Positions 25,569 through 42,553 of a stretch of DNA of 64,000 nucleotides are shown here, piece after piece. Position 1 is the stretch's first letter, and each line of letters begins with the position of its first letter. The stretch covers positions 124,001 to 188,000 of the forward strand of contig NZ_UHIL01000001.1 in assembly GCF_900460535.1 (NCBI RefSeq). The letters are read 5' to 3'. The DNA comes from Vibrio parahaemolyticus (GTDB lineage Bacteria > Pseudomonadota > Gammaproteobacteria > Enterobacterales > Vibrionaceae). The notes beneath the pieces are model-generated. The model did not search any database, had not been told where the DNA came from, and saw nothing but the letters and a program-made list of their open reading frames with translations. A program made the translations under genes and the position numbers.

Positions 25569-27359
25569 ATGCACAACGATACCCTAAGCCGCGTGAACGC
25601 AATTCGCGAATGGCTTACTCAACACAACATTGATGCCCTACTGATCCCTCACGAAGATGAATACCTGGGTGAATATGTTCCCGCGCACAATGAACGTCTC
25701 CACTGGCTAACCGGATTCACAGGCTCTGCAGGCGCAGCCGTGATCACAAAAGACAAAGCCGCAATTTTTGTAGATGGTCGCTACACAGTGCAAGTGACCA
25801 AACAAGTTCCTAGCGAGTTGTTTGAATATCGCCACCTAATTGAAGAACCGGCATTGGATTGGATTCAAGACCATCTAACCGCAAATGCGTCCGTGGCTAT
25901 CGACCCCCGCATGCACAGCTCGGCTTGGCTAGATATGGCACAAGCAAAACTGGTTGGAAAACTTGAGCTGAACATTCTCTCCAGCAACCCAATTGATGAG
26001 CTGTGGCATGACCGCCCTGCACCCGTGGTTTCTGACGTTCGCCTCATGCCAACAGAAGCCGTTGGTCAATCAAGCGAAAGTAAGCGTAAAGAGATCGCTC
26101 AACTGGTAACAAAAGCCGGTGCAGACAGTGCAGTCATCACAGCACTTGATTCTATTTGTTGGTTATTGAACGTACGTGGCTTGGATGTATCGCGTTTGCC
26201 AGTTTTACTGTCGCACGCGATTCTTCATGCCGACTCAAGTGTGGAGTACTTCCTAGATCCCGCTCGCTTACCTGCTGAATTTGCAGCGCATGTGGGCACT
26301 GGTGTGACGGTTCATCATCCAGAAGCACTTCAATCTCGCCTTGAAGCCATGTCTGGTAAAAAGGTATTGCTCGACCCAGCAATCAGTAACGCATGGTTTA
26401 AGTTAGTTCTGCAAAATGCAGGCGCATCGGTTATTGCTGCAGCCGATCCATGTTTAATGCCAAAAGCCGCGAAAAACGAAGTTGAGATTGCGGGCATGAA
26501 AGCCTGTCATATCCGCGACGGTGTAGCGATGAGCAAATTCCTTTGCTGGCTAGATGCCGAAGTGGCTGCTGGCAATCTTCATGATGAAGCTACACTGGCT
26601 GATCGCCTAGAAGCATTCCGTAAAGAAGACCCAACGCTGATGGATCTGAGCTTTGATACCATTTCTGCGGCAGGCGGCAATGCGGCTATGTGTCACTACA
26701 ATCATGAGAACCAACCTGAGCCAGGTAAGCTAGAGTTGAACACACTTTACCTTGTTGATTCAGGCGGTCAGTACCTAGATGGCACAACCGACATTACACG
26801 CACCATCGCGATTGGTCAGCCATCAGCAGAAATGATCAAGCAGTTCACTCTCGCGCTGAAAGGTCATATCGGTGTAGCACGTGCCCGCTTCCCGAAAGGC
26901 ACTCGCGGTTACCAAATCGATACATTGGCTCGCCAACATCTTTGGGCGGAAGGTTATGACTACGACCACGGTACTGGCCACGGTGTAGGTCACTTCCTAA
27001 GTGTGCATGAAGGTCCGGCAAGCATCTCTAAGAAACAAATTGATGTGCCGCTAACTGAAGGCATGGTGCTATCAAATGAGCCTGGCTACTACCGTGCAGA
27101 TGCGTTCGGTATCCGAATCGAAAACCTAGAGCTCGTAGTTGAAACACCGACTAACGGTGACTTCCCTGTTCTATCATTCGAATCATTGACGCGCTGTCCA
27201 ATCGATAAACGTAATATCAATGTCGATATGCTGACTCGTCCAGAACTTGCTTGGTTGAACGACTACCATCAAAAAGTATGGGAACAAATCAGCCCGCTTG
27301 TTGAAGGCGAAGTAAAAGAATGGCTACGCGAAGCAACTCTGCCGTTGGCTCACTCTTAA
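25569..27359 (+). CDS. Xaa-Pro aminopeptidase, three-domain type (M24B)
   Basis: A 596-residue metallopeptidase that removes an N-terminal residue ahead of proline. It is of the long, three-domain form (two creatinase-like N-terminal domains and a pita-bread catalytic domain), longer than E. coli PepP (441). Metal ligands can be seen: two Asp in LVDSGGQYLDGTTDITRT, His in GTGHGVGHFL and SVHEGP, Glu in SNEPGYY, and Glu in IRIENLELV. The start follows GAAGGAATAAAACAG. It is monocistronic, ended by a strong hairpin at 27394-27424. Confidence 0.93.
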   Translation: MHNDTLSRVNAIREWLTQHNIDALLIPHEDEYLGEYVPAHNERLHWLTGFTGSAGAAVITKDKAAIFVDGRYTVQVTKQVPSELFEYRHLIEEPALDWIQDHLTANASVAIDPRMHSSAWLDMAQAKLVGKLELNILSSNPIDELWHDRPAPVVSDVRLMPTEAVGQSSESKRKEIAQLVTKAGADSAVITALDSICWLLNVRGLDVSRLPVLLSHAILHADSSVEYFLDPARLPAEFAAHVGTGVTVHHPEALQSRLEAMSGKKVLLDPAISNAWFKLVLQNAGASVIAAADPCLMPKAAKNEVEIAGMKACHIRDGVAMSKFLCWLDAEVAAGNLHDEATLADRLEAFRKEDPTLMDLSFDTISAAGGNAAMCHYNHENQPEPGKLELNTLYLVDSGGQYLDGTTDITRTIAIGQPSAEMIKQFTLALKGHIGVARARFPKGTRGYQIDTLARQHLWAEGYDYDHGTGHGVGHFLSVHEGPASISKKQIDVPLTEGMVLSNEPGYYRADAFGIRIENLELVVETPTNGDFPVLSFESLTRCPIDKRNINVDMLTRPELAWLNDYHQKVWEQISPLVEGEVKEWLREATLPLAHS

Positions 27360-27393
27360 ACAAAAGTGCGAACATCTATTAAAGATAAAATAG

Positions 27394-27424
27394 AAAAGGC
27401 TCTCCACTTGGAGAGCCTTTTTTT
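27394..27424 (+). terminator. terminator downstream of the aminopeptidase gene
   Basis: AAAAGGCTCTCC / GGAGAGCCTTTTTTT with a 4-base loop. Confidence 0.88.
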
Positions 27425-27498
27425 AGGGCTAAATTCGTAAATCGCATTCCATAAATCACATCCATGAAAATCAAAGCTAAGCGTTCATTCAATCACAA

Positions 27499-27514
27499 TG
27501 TTTCACGTGAAACA
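27499..27514. promoter_or_regulatory. parS site (perfect)
   Basis: TGTTTCACGTGAAACA is the exact 16-base ParB site used by chromosome I of Vibrio and by many other bacteria. It is intergenic, 13 bases past the thiH stop codon. It marks the segregation region near the origin. Confidence 0.88.
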
Positions 27515-27527
27515 TGCCACGCCTCGG

Positions 27528-28655
27528 TTAACCTGAGTAAGCTGAGTGCCAATCACGCCAGACCGGATCGAAACCTTTCGCTCTGATCATGTCTTCTACC
27601 GATGCCGCGCTACGCTCGTCACTGATTTCGAACTGTTCCAGTTCCACCTCTTCGGTCGCATAACCACCGGGTTGTGTTTTCGATGCCGCAGACATACTCG
27701 TAATGCCTAACGGTAATACATTGTCGCGAAACTGCGGTGATTCGCGCGTCGACAATGACAACTCCACTTCCGGATTAAACAGCCGATAGGCGCAAATCAA
27801 TTGCACCAACTGCTTATCCGTCATGACAGACTTCGGTTGTAATCCCGACGCTGGTACATTACCGGCACAAGGGCGTAAACGAGGAAAAGAAATCGAATAA
27901 CGCGATTGCCAATAAGTACGCTCAAGGTAATCCAGATGAGCAGCAGCAAAAAAGCAGTCGGTGCGCCACTCTTCCAAACCAATCAAAGCGCCAATACCGA
28001 TTTTGTCGATCCCCGCTTTTGCCAATCTATCAGGCGTTTCAAGCCGGTATCGGAAATCCATTTTATTGCCACGCAAATGATGCTGAGCATATGTTTTGGG
28101 ATGATAGGTTTCTTGATACACCATCACCGCATCAAGGCCCAATGTTTTGAGTTCGGCGTATTCGTCCTGATCCAACGGTTGGACTTCCATCGCTAAATAA
28201 TTAAATCGCTGCTTGATGATTGGCACCATTTCGCGAAAGTATTTCATCCCAACTTTGGTCTCATGCTCACCCGTTACCAGTAACACGCTGTCGAACTTCA
28301 TTCGCTTAATCGCATCAATCTCCGCCTCAACTTCGTCCCTATTCAGTGTTCTTCGCTTTATGCGGTTCTCCATAGAGAAGCCACAATAGGTACAAGCGTT
28401 GGCACAAAGGTTAGAGAGGTACAGAGGAATATACAGCGACATAGTGTTGCCAAAACGCTTACGCGTCAGCGAATAAGAAAGCTTTGCCATCTGCTCTAAG
28501 TACGGTTCAGCAGCAGGAGAAATCAACGCTTTAAAATCTTCCAAATCTCGTTTGGGTTTTGCTAGCGCCCTTTCCACATCCTGCGCCGTTTTGGCATAAA
28601 TCGACATGGATATGTCATCCCAATCGAGCTGCTGAAAGCGATCATAAAAGCTCAT
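27528..28655 (-). CDS. thiH: tyrosine lyase ThiH (radical SAM)
   Basis: A 375-residue enzyme that splits tyrosine to dehydroglycine for the thiazole ring of thiamin. The radical-SAM cluster motif is C-A-N-A-C-T-Y-C-G (CxxxCxxC), near residue 85, followed by the partial barrel (VLLVTGEHETKVG). It is the last gene of the operon thiC-E-F-S-G-H on the minus strand, 15 bases after thiG. A perfect parS lies just past its stop codon; there is no clear T-tailed hairpin, so the operon's end is not certain. Confidence 0.96.
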   Translation of the reverse strand: MSFYDRFQQLDWDDISMSIYAKTAQDVERALAKPKRDLEDFKALISPAAEPYLEQMAKLSYSLTRKRFGNTMSLYIPLYLSNLCANACTYCGFSMENRIKRRTLNRDEVEAEIDAIKRMKFDSVLLVTGEHETKVGMKYFREMVPIIKQRFNYLAMEVQPLDQDEYAELKTLGLDAVMVYQETYHPKTYAQHHLRGNKMDFRYRLETPDRLAKAGIDKIGIGALIGLEEWRTDCFFAAAHLDYLERTYWQSRYSISFPRLRPCAGNVPASGLQPKSVMTDKQLVQLICAYRLFNPEVELSLSTRESPQFRDNVLPLGITSMSAASKTQPGGYATEEVELEQFEISDERSAASVEDMIRAKGFDPVWRDWHSAYSG

Positions 28656-28670
28656 CTTGAACCCTCACTT

Positions 28671-29444
28671 CTACAGTTCATCGAGAAAAGCCGTTAGCGG
28701 ACTGGAAGCAACGGCATGAGAAACTTTCCCTGCAAGCCCAGCTTCATAAGCCATACGACCTGACTCGACTGCCATCTTGAACGCTTTCGCCATCGCAACG
28801 GGATTACTTGCGGCAGCGATGGCCGTATTGACCAGCACGGCATCCGCGCCCATTTCCATCGCTCTTGCCGCATGTGAAGGCGCACCAATTCCCGCATCCA
28901 CGACAACAGGTACGTTCGCTTGGTCAATAATGATTTCTAGAAAATCGTGCGAAGCGATACCTTTGTTCGAACCAATCGGCGCACCCAATGGCATCACCGC
29001 AGCACAGCCAACTTCTTCCAGCCGCTTACATAAAACCGGATCAGCATGGCAATATGGCAACACAATAAAGCCATCTCGCACGAGCTGCTCGGCAGCGGCT
29101 AAGGTTTCTATCGGATCAGGCATTAAGTATTTTGGGTCGGGATGGATCTCCAGTTTGACCCAATTTGTGCCCAACGCTTCGCGAGCAAGCTGCGCAGCAA
29201 AAACAGCATCTTTGGCATTTTTAGCGCCAGAGGTGTTCGGTAGCAAATTCACACCGGCGTGAATCAGAGGCTGCAAAATGTCATCTTGCTGATCATGTAC
29301 ATCCACACGTTTAAGCGCCATCGTCGCGAGCTGTGAACCTGAAACCTGGATGGCTTCGGCCATTAAATGGCTATTAGAAAATTTGCCTGTTCCTGTGAAC
29401 AAGCGTGATTGAAATTCTTTATCACCAATTTTCAGCATCGACAT
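28671..29444 (-). CDS. thiG: thiazole synthase ThiG
   Basis: A 257-residue TIM-barrel enzyme that joins deoxyxylulose phosphate, dehydroglycine and the ThiS thiocarboxylate. The Schiff-base lysine is in [13 protein letters not shown], and [24 protein letters not shown] is the phosphate-binding end. Its ATG overlaps the thiS stop codon (TAATG), which implies coupling; a second ATG two codons later (MLKIGDKEF) is the alternative and matches the E. coli start better. Confidence 0.96.
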   Translation of the reverse strand: MSMLKIGDKEFQSRLFTGTGKFSNSHLMAEAIQVSGSQLATMALKRVDVHDQQDDILQPLIHAGVNLLPNTSGAKNAKDAVFAAQLAREALGTNWVKLEIHPDPKYLMPDPIETLAAAEQLVRDGFIVLPYCHADPVLCKRLEEVGCAAVMPLGAPIGSNKGIASHDFLEIIIDQANVPVVVDAGIGAPSHAARAMEMGADAVLVNTAIAAASNPVAMAKAFKMAVESGRMAYEAGLAGKVSHAVASSPLTAFLDEL

Positions 29445-29647
29445 TATCCCCCTGCGATGGCTTGAAACAGAGAGATGCTATCTCCCTCAGAAAGTACCGT
29501 ACTCGCCCATTCGCTACGCGGCACCACTTGATTATTAATGGCAAAAACACAGCCCATTTCAGGCAGAGAAAACTGGGTAATAATTTGCTGTAGGTTGGCT
29601 TTACACTCGACCAGCTGAGCTTGGTCGTTAATAGCGATAGTTATCAC
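29444..29647 (-). CDS. thiS: sulfur carrier protein ThiS
   Basis: A 67-residue ubiquitin-fold sulfur carrier ending in the required Gly-Gly (QAIAGG). ThiF adenylates this terminus and it then receives sulfur. I chose GTG 29647 (VITIAIND), which follows AGGAGAGAGG; the longer frame from 29680 begins upstream of that ribosome site. It overlaps thiG by one base. Confidence 0.93.
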   Translation of the reverse strand: MITIAINDQAQLVECKANLQQIITQFSLPEMGCVFAINNQVVPRSEWASTVLSEGDSISLFQAIAGG

Positions 29648-29726
29648 GTTACCTCTCTCCTTTAACAAAGGAACGCACAAACGAACTTGCTGCGAATTGA
29701 TTTGAAACTGTCATGGCGGTCATCTC

Positions 29727-30498
29727 TTAACTGCTCATTGGTGCAAGATTATTGTCACCACAAACCTGACATTGCTTGTCTTTGGTTATAGACATGGTCT
29801 GCCAGTTCATCCGCAGTCCATCAAAGAGGTGTAACTGACCACACTCAACATGAAAGCGATCTATCGCCAACTTTTGAATAGCAGCGAGAGCTTGGTAGTT
29901 CCCCAGAGTGCCCACCACAGGGCCGATAATGCCGGTTTCGCTGCACTTCATTGTTTGCTGCAATTCATCAAACGGATACAAGCATCGATAGCAGCCTGAA
30001 TTTGATGGTTTGTCTGAGTAGTCAAAAACAGCAAACTGCCCTTGCCAACCAATCGCTGCCGCCGATATCAGAGGTGTATTTTGCTCATAACAAACTTGAT
30101 TGATCAGCTGCCTCGTTGGCAGGTTGTCACTGCAATCCAACACCACATCCGCCAACATGATTTCGAGTTGTAACTGAGCTTGGTCGAGACGCTTGGTAAT
30201 CGTGCGTACCTGAATCATTGAATTGAGATGACGAAGCTGCTGAGCCATCGCCTCGGTTTTCGCCAGTTCGATGTCGCCTTCACGATAGATAACCTGGCGC
30301 TGCAAATTGCTGCTATCAACATGGTCATCATCAATCACAACCAACTTACCCACGCCAGCAGCCGTGAGATACAAACTTGCTGCACTACCCAACCCACCAC
30401 AGCCGACGAGCAACACATGAGATTGACCAAGACGAGCTTGGCCCGATTCTCCGATTTCAGGTAACGAAACTTGACGCTGATAACGAATGAATTCTTGA

Positions 30499-30509
<11 letters not shown>
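29727..30509 (-). CDS. thiF: ThiS adenylyltransferase ThiF
   Basis: A 260-residue E1-like enzyme (ThiF/MoeB family) that adenylates the C-terminus of ThiS. It has the nucleotide-binding GCGGLGSAASLYL, the D-D-D-V-D-S-S-N-L-Q-R-Q segment, and two zinc-binding CxxC pairs (CYRC and CQVC). It overlaps thiE by 11 bases and is followed by thiS after a 79-base gap, which contains the thiS ribosome site and nothing else recognised. MoeB is excluded by context. Confidence 0.95.
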
Positions 30510-33791
<3,282 letters not shown>

Positions 33792-33949
33792 TTATTCTAG
33801 ATAAAAAGTATTGGGATAAAAATGCTTGGCGGATAGATGCGACAAGAGGTGTCGAATTATGGACGATTAGAGTTCAGGTGCTCACTCTTTGTCTATTACT
33901 GCATTCGACGTTTTGATAGGTTAGCCAGACGTTGTCTGGTGTAGGTATC

Positions 33950-34034
33950 TTCTCTTGTTCCCTTCGCAGATATTAATCTGATCAGGTTCAACGGATCCCG
34001 AATTAACGGTCTCAGCCTTATGGCACTCCGACAA
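33950..34034 (-). promoter_or_regulatory. TPP riboswitch (THI box) ahead of thiC
   Basis: On the minus strand the conserved elements appear in order: CGGAGTGCC, GGCTGAGA, GATCCGTTGAACCTGATC, and a closing GCGAAGGGAACAAG. This is the standard thiamin-pyrophosphate aptamer. A short hairpin CCAGAC-AAC-GTCTGG (33925-33939) follows and may be part of the switch. The thiC start is about 180 bases further, so the output mechanism is not clear. Confidence 0.93.
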
Positions 34035-34101
34035 GTGAAGCCAGTATATAAAAACGGCTTGGTTAAACCAAGCCGACCTGATTACATTTTCGTTACTTTT
34101 G

Positions 34102-34485
34102 CTAGCTACGCATCAATAATTGGAAACCGATCCAAGCCGCCGAGATACTCAGAACAACATTCAATAAGATGTTTAAACCCATTTTAAAGAACGCACCTTG
34201 CTGCATAAGCAGTACGTTATCCATAGAAAATGTTGAAAAGGTGGTAAGCGCACCGAGGAAGCCTAGACCAATCACTTGTCTCCATGGTTCAGTTGCTAAT
34301 ATTTCACTTTCAAATGCCGCAATGAGCAACCCCATGATGAAAGAGCCTACAACGTTAACAGTCAGCGTACCGTAAGGGAAACCTCGTCCGAAAAGTAAGA
34401 CACAAAATTCAGACACTAAATATCGAGAACACGCACCGATTGCCCCACCGAGTGCGATAAAGCCTAAAATAGAAAACTGCCCCAT
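34102..34485 (-). CDS. crcB: fluoride channel CrcB/Fluc
   Basis: A 127-residue inner-membrane protein with four hydrophobic helices, the family's normal length. Signatures are GGAIGACSRYL, G-x-L-x-V-N-x-x-G-S-F (GTLTVNVVGSF) and GFLGALTTFSTFS, which form the fluoride-conducting dimer. The start at 34485 is preceded by GGGGGA; the open frame extends 14 residues back. No fluoride (crcB-motif) riboswitch can be seen in the upstream 100 bases. Confidence 0.93.
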   Translation of the reverse strand: MGQFSILGFIALGGAIGACSRYLVSEFCVLLFGRGFPYGTLTVNVVGSFIMGLLIAAFESEILATEPWRQVIGLGFLGALTTFSTFSMDNVLLMQQGAFFKMGLNILLNVVLSISAAWIGFQLLMRS

Positions 34486-34606
34486 AATTCCCCCAATAAG
34501 TTCTGATGATATTGTAATCAAAATCACTCAGCTATCGGTAACACAATCTTAGAATTCGACAATATAATCGCTTTAAAACCACTGAAATATTTAAAAGTTA
34601 CAGGAG

Positions 34607-35685
34607 TCACTTTTACATACGTTCCAAGCAATTTTTCATAGGAAGAACCCTTACGGGAATTTGCCGTTTAGATAAACATATCTCGTTTAAGTACTACTTG
34701 AAGAAAATGCTGATTCGTTATGGATAGCCTCAATAATATCGACTTTAAAAAGCTCGCAAGTCAGCAAAAATCTATTCAGATGAAAATGAAATACTGGCCC
34801 TTGCTCAATTCAAAGATGGGCACTCACGCACACAAATCGCCAAGTTTCTCAAGGTAAGCCGAACCAGTGTCAATAAGTGGGTTCAGACCTTTCTTTAAGA
34901 AGGGACGAAAGAACGGCAAAGAAAAGCCAAGAAGAGGAAGACCACCACTCTTAACTTCCGAGCAAAGAGAATAGTTGAGCCAATACACAAAAGATAAAGC
35001 CAATGATACACAAGGCGAACGACTGACTGGTGCCGACATCCAGAAAGAATTTGGTCAGCACTACCACTCTGATTCTATCTATTACCTGCTCGATCACATG
35101 GGCTTTTCATGGATAACTTCCCGTTCCCCCCCCCAAACAATCTCAACTAACACAAGAGGATTTGAAAAATTCAAAATCGAAACGATCCTTAAAATCCCAG
35201 AAAATATAGCACCAGATTTGGGCAATAAAACACGACAACACGCTTATGGGCTAAAAAAGGAACTCGCCCAAGAGCCGTGAAGCAATAACAATTTGAGTAT
35301 GCTTATCTGTTCGGTTCAGTCTGTCCCAAAAAAGGAATTAGTGAGGCTATCATTGTCCCTGGGTTAATAAAGACATCATGATAGAGCACTTAAAACAAAT
35401 ATTGGCAGTCACAGAGGAGGGACGTCACGCTGTCGTTGTAATGGATGGTGCAGGATGGCATACAGAAGAAATTGCCAATGACTTTAAAATGTCAGTGTCA
35501 TCAAACTTTCGCCCTATTCTCCAGAGCCAAACCCTATCGAACAAGTATGGCGTTGGTTGAGGCAACGCGATTTAGCCAATCAATATTTTACTGATTACGA
35601 CGACATCATCTCCAAAGTCTGCGATGCATAGAATCGGTTTTTGGATTGCTCCAAAAGAGTCACCAAAATACATTCGTAAAAGTGA
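34607..35685 (+). mobile_element. decayed IS630-family insertion sequence
   Basis: A 1.08-kb element bounded by short inverted repeats (TCACTTTTAC at 34607-34616 and GTAAAAGTGA at 35676-35685), with a broken IS630-type transposase between. The ends are only partly matched beyond the 10-base core. It lies between crcB and the rRNA operon's terminator. The 34528-34606 flank shows nothing else. Confidence 0.72.
34720..35665 (+). pseudogene. IS630-family transposase, frameshifted remnant
   Basis: Pieces of one transposase appear in changing frames: N-terminal MDSLNNIDFKKL; then the helix-turn-helix EILALAQFKDGHSRTQIAKFL and SRTSVNKWVQ; later FKIETILKIPENIA; the DDE-domain VVVMDGAGWHTEEIA (35429-); and SPYSPEPNPIEQVWRWLRQ, then a nonsense codon TAG (35629-35631) where Trp is expected. 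A run of nine C (35126-35134) sits near one shift. At least three frameshifts and one stop make it inactive. Confidence 0.8.
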
Positions 35686-35759
35686 GTAGACCTAACCAGT
35701 TAATTTTCCAGATTGGTATGACTTCTCTTGGAAGGGAAAATGACAGACTCTAACACGAC

Positions 35760-35789
35760 AAAAGCCCTGCTATTTCTAGCAGGGCTTTC
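35760..35789 (-). terminator. terminator of the rRNA operon
   Basis: On the minus strand AAAGCCCTGC / GCAGGGCTTT with an 8-base loop and a T-run, just past the tRNA-Asp gene. Confidence 0.85.
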
Positions 35790-35796
35790 AAATAAG

Positions 35797-35873
35797 TGGC
35801 GGAGCGGACGGGACTCGAACCCGCGACCCCCGGCGTGACAGGCCGGTATTCTAACCAACTGAACTACCGCTCC
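35797..35873 (-). tRNA. tRNA-Asp (GTC)
   Basis: A 77-base cloverleaf starting GGAGCGG, anticodon GTC in CCTGTCACGC, TTCGAGTCC T-arm and an encoded CCA end. It is the distal tRNA of the rRNA operon, after 5S. Confidence 0.95.
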
Positions 35874-35902
35874 GCACTGGTTAGACCTAAGTCTAAATTT
35901 AA

Positions 35903-36021
35903 AGCCTGGCGATGTCCTACTCTCACATGGGGAAACCCCACACTACCATCGGCGCTATTTCGTTTCACTTCTGAGTTCGGAATGGAGTCAGGTGGGTCCA
36001 AAACGCTATGGTCGCCAAGCA
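35903..36021 (-). rRNA. rrf: 5S ribosomal RNA
   Basis: Minus-strand sequence begins TTGCTTGGCGACCATAGCG and ends CGCCAGGC, with the central GAACTCAGAAGTGAAACG-type region of gammaproteobacterial 5S. The ends are set by the pairing of the terminal stem and may be off by a base or two. Confidence 0.93.
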
Positions 36022-36110
36022 AATTCTTTAATTCGGAAAGCTGTTTTTGTGTTCTCTACACATTCAATTCTGTTCTTGCTTCGAGTCCATCAAAACCCCT
36101 TGGGTGTTGT

Positions 36111-39001
<2,891 letters not shown>

Positions 39002-39197
39002 ATACAACCCGAAGGAGTTTCGAGTTGATGAACAAGTCACCAAAGTTGTCTGCAATTTTTATACATGATGCAGACTCGATTTTGCCGGACTCAAATTCCA
39101 AGAACACTTGAATGTGTTATTTTGGTGTTTGTCTTAAAGACAAACATTGAGAACTTTACAAACAACAATAAATTGTTGTTTTGTCAGCTTTCCAAAT

Positions 39198-39209
39198 TGT
39201 TAAAGAGCT
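39198..39209 (-). promoter_or_regulatory. boxA in the 16S-23S spacer
   Basis: AGCTCTTTAACA on the minus strand is the antitermination boxA that restarts NusB/S10 loading before 23S. The rest of the 39002-39320 spacer has no gene. Confidence 0.8.
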
Positions 39210-39320
39210 ATGTTTCTTCACAAGGAAGTACATTTTCTAAAGACTTTCAGAGTCGAAGATTCTAACCACATACGTCTTACTGAAGTGGTTTGGAATTCCT
39301 ATCCAAAAATACTTAGAGAA

Positions 39321-39396
39321 TGGTGGGCGATACCGGGCTCGAACCAGTGACCCCCTGCTTGTAAGGCAGGTGCTCTCCCAACTGAGCTAATCGCCC
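39321..39396 (-). tRNA. tRNA-Val (TAC)
   Basis: A 76-base cloverleaf beginning GGGCGATTAGCTCAG, anticodon TAC in CCTTACAAG, with an encoded CCA. Last tRNA of the spacer cluster. Confidence 0.95.
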
Positions 39397-39426
39397 ACAT
39401 AAGTTTTAATTCTTCGTGGAGAATAA

Positions 39427-39502
39427 TGGTGGGTCGTGCAGGATTCGAACCTGCGACCAATTGATTAAAAGTCAACTGCTCTACCAACTGAGCTAACGAC
39501 CC
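39427..39502 (-). tRNA. tRNA-Lys (TTT)
   Basis: A 76-base cloverleaf beginning GGGTCGTTAGCTCAG, anticodon TTT in ACTTTTAAT, with an encoded CCA. Confidence 0.95.
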
Positions 39503-39504
39503 AA

Positions 39505-39580
39505 TGGTATCCCGTAGGGGAGTCGAACCCCTGTTACCGCCGTGAAAGGGCGGTGTCCTAGGCCTCTAGACGAACGGGAC
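39505..39580 (-). tRNA. tRNA-Glu (TTC)
   Basis: A 76-base cloverleaf beginning GTCCCGTTCGTCTAG, anticodon TTC in CCTTTCACG, with an encoded CCA. First tRNA after 16S. Confidence 0.95.
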
Positions 39581-39669
39581 ACTGGATTGAAGAGTTTGGG
39601 AACTCTTCTTCTCTTTACTTTATAAACCGTATCAATCTGTGTGGACACTCATCGTGAATAATCATCGTT

Positions 39670-41222
<1,553 letters not shown>

Positions 41223-41582
41223 AAGATTTTGTTCGGCTCAATGAATACTGAACATTACATAACGTAATGTTTGAATTGACTGTGCTGAATCCGAAGATTC
41301 AATGGTCACTTCGTTTCATTGAAACCTAATTTGATACCGAGGTATCTAATTGGATCATCATCAACGAGTGCCCACACAGATTGATAGGTCTATATTGTTA
41401 AAGAGCTTTCCTGTTGAGCCTTGAGCTATGCGCCCCACTCAAACAGGACGGCCATTTTAGCGAGTTAAAGTTTAGTGTCAATCACTTTTTTCAAACTTTC
41501 TTCAAGCGTTTCCGCTTGGCTAATTTGGCTTGCTAACTTCAACTTCGTTTCTTTCGAAGCGTTGCCGTGTCAGCGAGGTGGC
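41223..41582 (-). other. rRNA operon leader
   Basis: The transcribed leader of the rRNA operon. boxA (GCTCTTTAACA) lies at 41406-41396 and is followed by the conserved pre-16S sequence. The block 41326-41408 repeats positions 1-83 of the window; upstream of boxA the two leaders differ. No protein gene. Confidence 0.88.
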
Positions 41583-41610
41583 ATTATAGAGATTGCGATC
41601 ACATTGGCAA
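41583..41610 (-). promoter_or_regulatory. rrn P1-type promoter
   Basis: The minus strand has -35 TTGCCA (41610-41605), a 16-base spacer, and -10 TATAAT (41588-41583). An A/T-rich stretch upstream (41625-41660) resembles an UP element. Confidence 0.85.
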
Positions 41611-41730
41611 GCCCTTTTTCACGTTTTTTTTGATTTTTTTATCGTTTGGGTGTTTTTTATTCTAAAAGGCGAGTTTTCACTACTATTCTACCTCCATGTC
41701 CCCTGTAATCGCCCCTAATAAGGAGAAAAG

Positions 41731-42279
41731 ATGAGCTCAATTAGAAGCTACAAAGGTATAAAGCCTCAACTTGGTGAGCGTGTTTACGTTGACTCAACCT
41801 CAGTGTTAGTCGGAGATATCCGTATTGGGGACGATTCTAGCATTTGGCCATTAGTAGCGGCACGAGGCGATGTGAACCACATTCACATTGGTGATCGAAC
41901 GAATATTCAAGATGGCAGTGTTTTGCATGTCACCCATAAGAACTCTGAAAACCCAAACGGCTATCCACTTATTATCGGCAATGACGTTACGATTGGCCAC
42001 ACAGTGATGCTGCACGGTTGTGAGATACACGATCGTGTATTGGTTGGTATGGGGGCGATTGTTTTAGATTCTGTCGTTATTGAATCAGAGGTGATGATTG
42101 GAGCGGGCAGTTTAGTACCGCCAGGAAAGAGATTAGAAAGCGGCTATCTTTATGTCGGTAGCCCAGTAAAACAAGCTCGCCCTCTATCAGAGACAGAACG
42201 AGCTTTTTTGCAAAAGTCTGCCAATAACTATGTTCAAAACAAAAACGACTACTTACATGAAGTAGAAGACTTGAACTAA
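41731..42279 (+). CDS. yrdA: gamma-carbonic-anhydrase-family protein YrdA
   Basis: A 182-residue left-handed beta-helix (hexapeptide-repeat) protein very like E. coli YrdA. The zinc-type histidines are seen in SVLHVTH and GHTVMLHGC. Family activity ranges from carbonic anhydrase to unknown. AAGGAG precedes the start by seven bases. It is convergent with the DUF1488 gene and lies next to the rRNA promoter, divergent from it. Confidence 0.93.
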   Translation: MSSIRSYKGIKPQLGERVYVDSTSVLVGDIRIGDDSSIWPLVAARGDVNHIHIGDRTNIQDGSVLHVTHKNSENPNGYPLIIGNDVTIGHTVMLHGCEIHDRVLVGMGAIVLDSVVIESEVMIGAGSLVPPGKRLESGYLYVGSPVKQARPLSETERAFLQKSANNYVQNKNDYLHEVEDLN

Positions 42280-42286
42280 AGGTCTG

Positions 42287-42550
42287 TTAGCCGATGATAA
42301 TGTGGCCTTCTTCATTGAAGGCTTCATCTTCTATTAACTCTTCTGCTATTTCTTCCAGATCAAATCGGTAGTCAATAAAAGCAGAGATCACGGCCTGCTC
42401 CGTATCTAACTCTGAGCCAGATAACTTTTCTAACTTTTGTTTCGTCACAAAGCATTCTATTAGCGCACCAGATTGTTGCGCCGCAAAGTTTACTGATTGT
42501 GATACTTCATCCCATGATTGCATGTCTGGGAATAAGATGGATTGATTCAT
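42287..42550 (-). CDS. yrdB: DUF1488 family protein (YrdB-like)
   Basis: An 87-residue acidic protein of unknown function, similar in length and place to E. coli YrdB, which lies between aroE and yrdA. Residues 60-87 are a very acidic helix (DLEEIAEELIEDEAFNEE). It follows aroE by three bases, so it is certainly in that transcript. Confidence 0.85.
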   Translation of the reverse strand: MNQSILFPDMQSWDEVSQSVNFAAQQSGALIECFVTKQKLEKLSGSELDTEQAVISAFIDYRFDLEEIAEELIEDEAFNEEGHIIIG

Positions 42551-42553
42551 CGC

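Noticed and set aside
34486..34600. Fluoride riboswitch ahead of crcB
   Set aside because: I looked for the crcB-motif consensus and found no matching stems or conserved loops.
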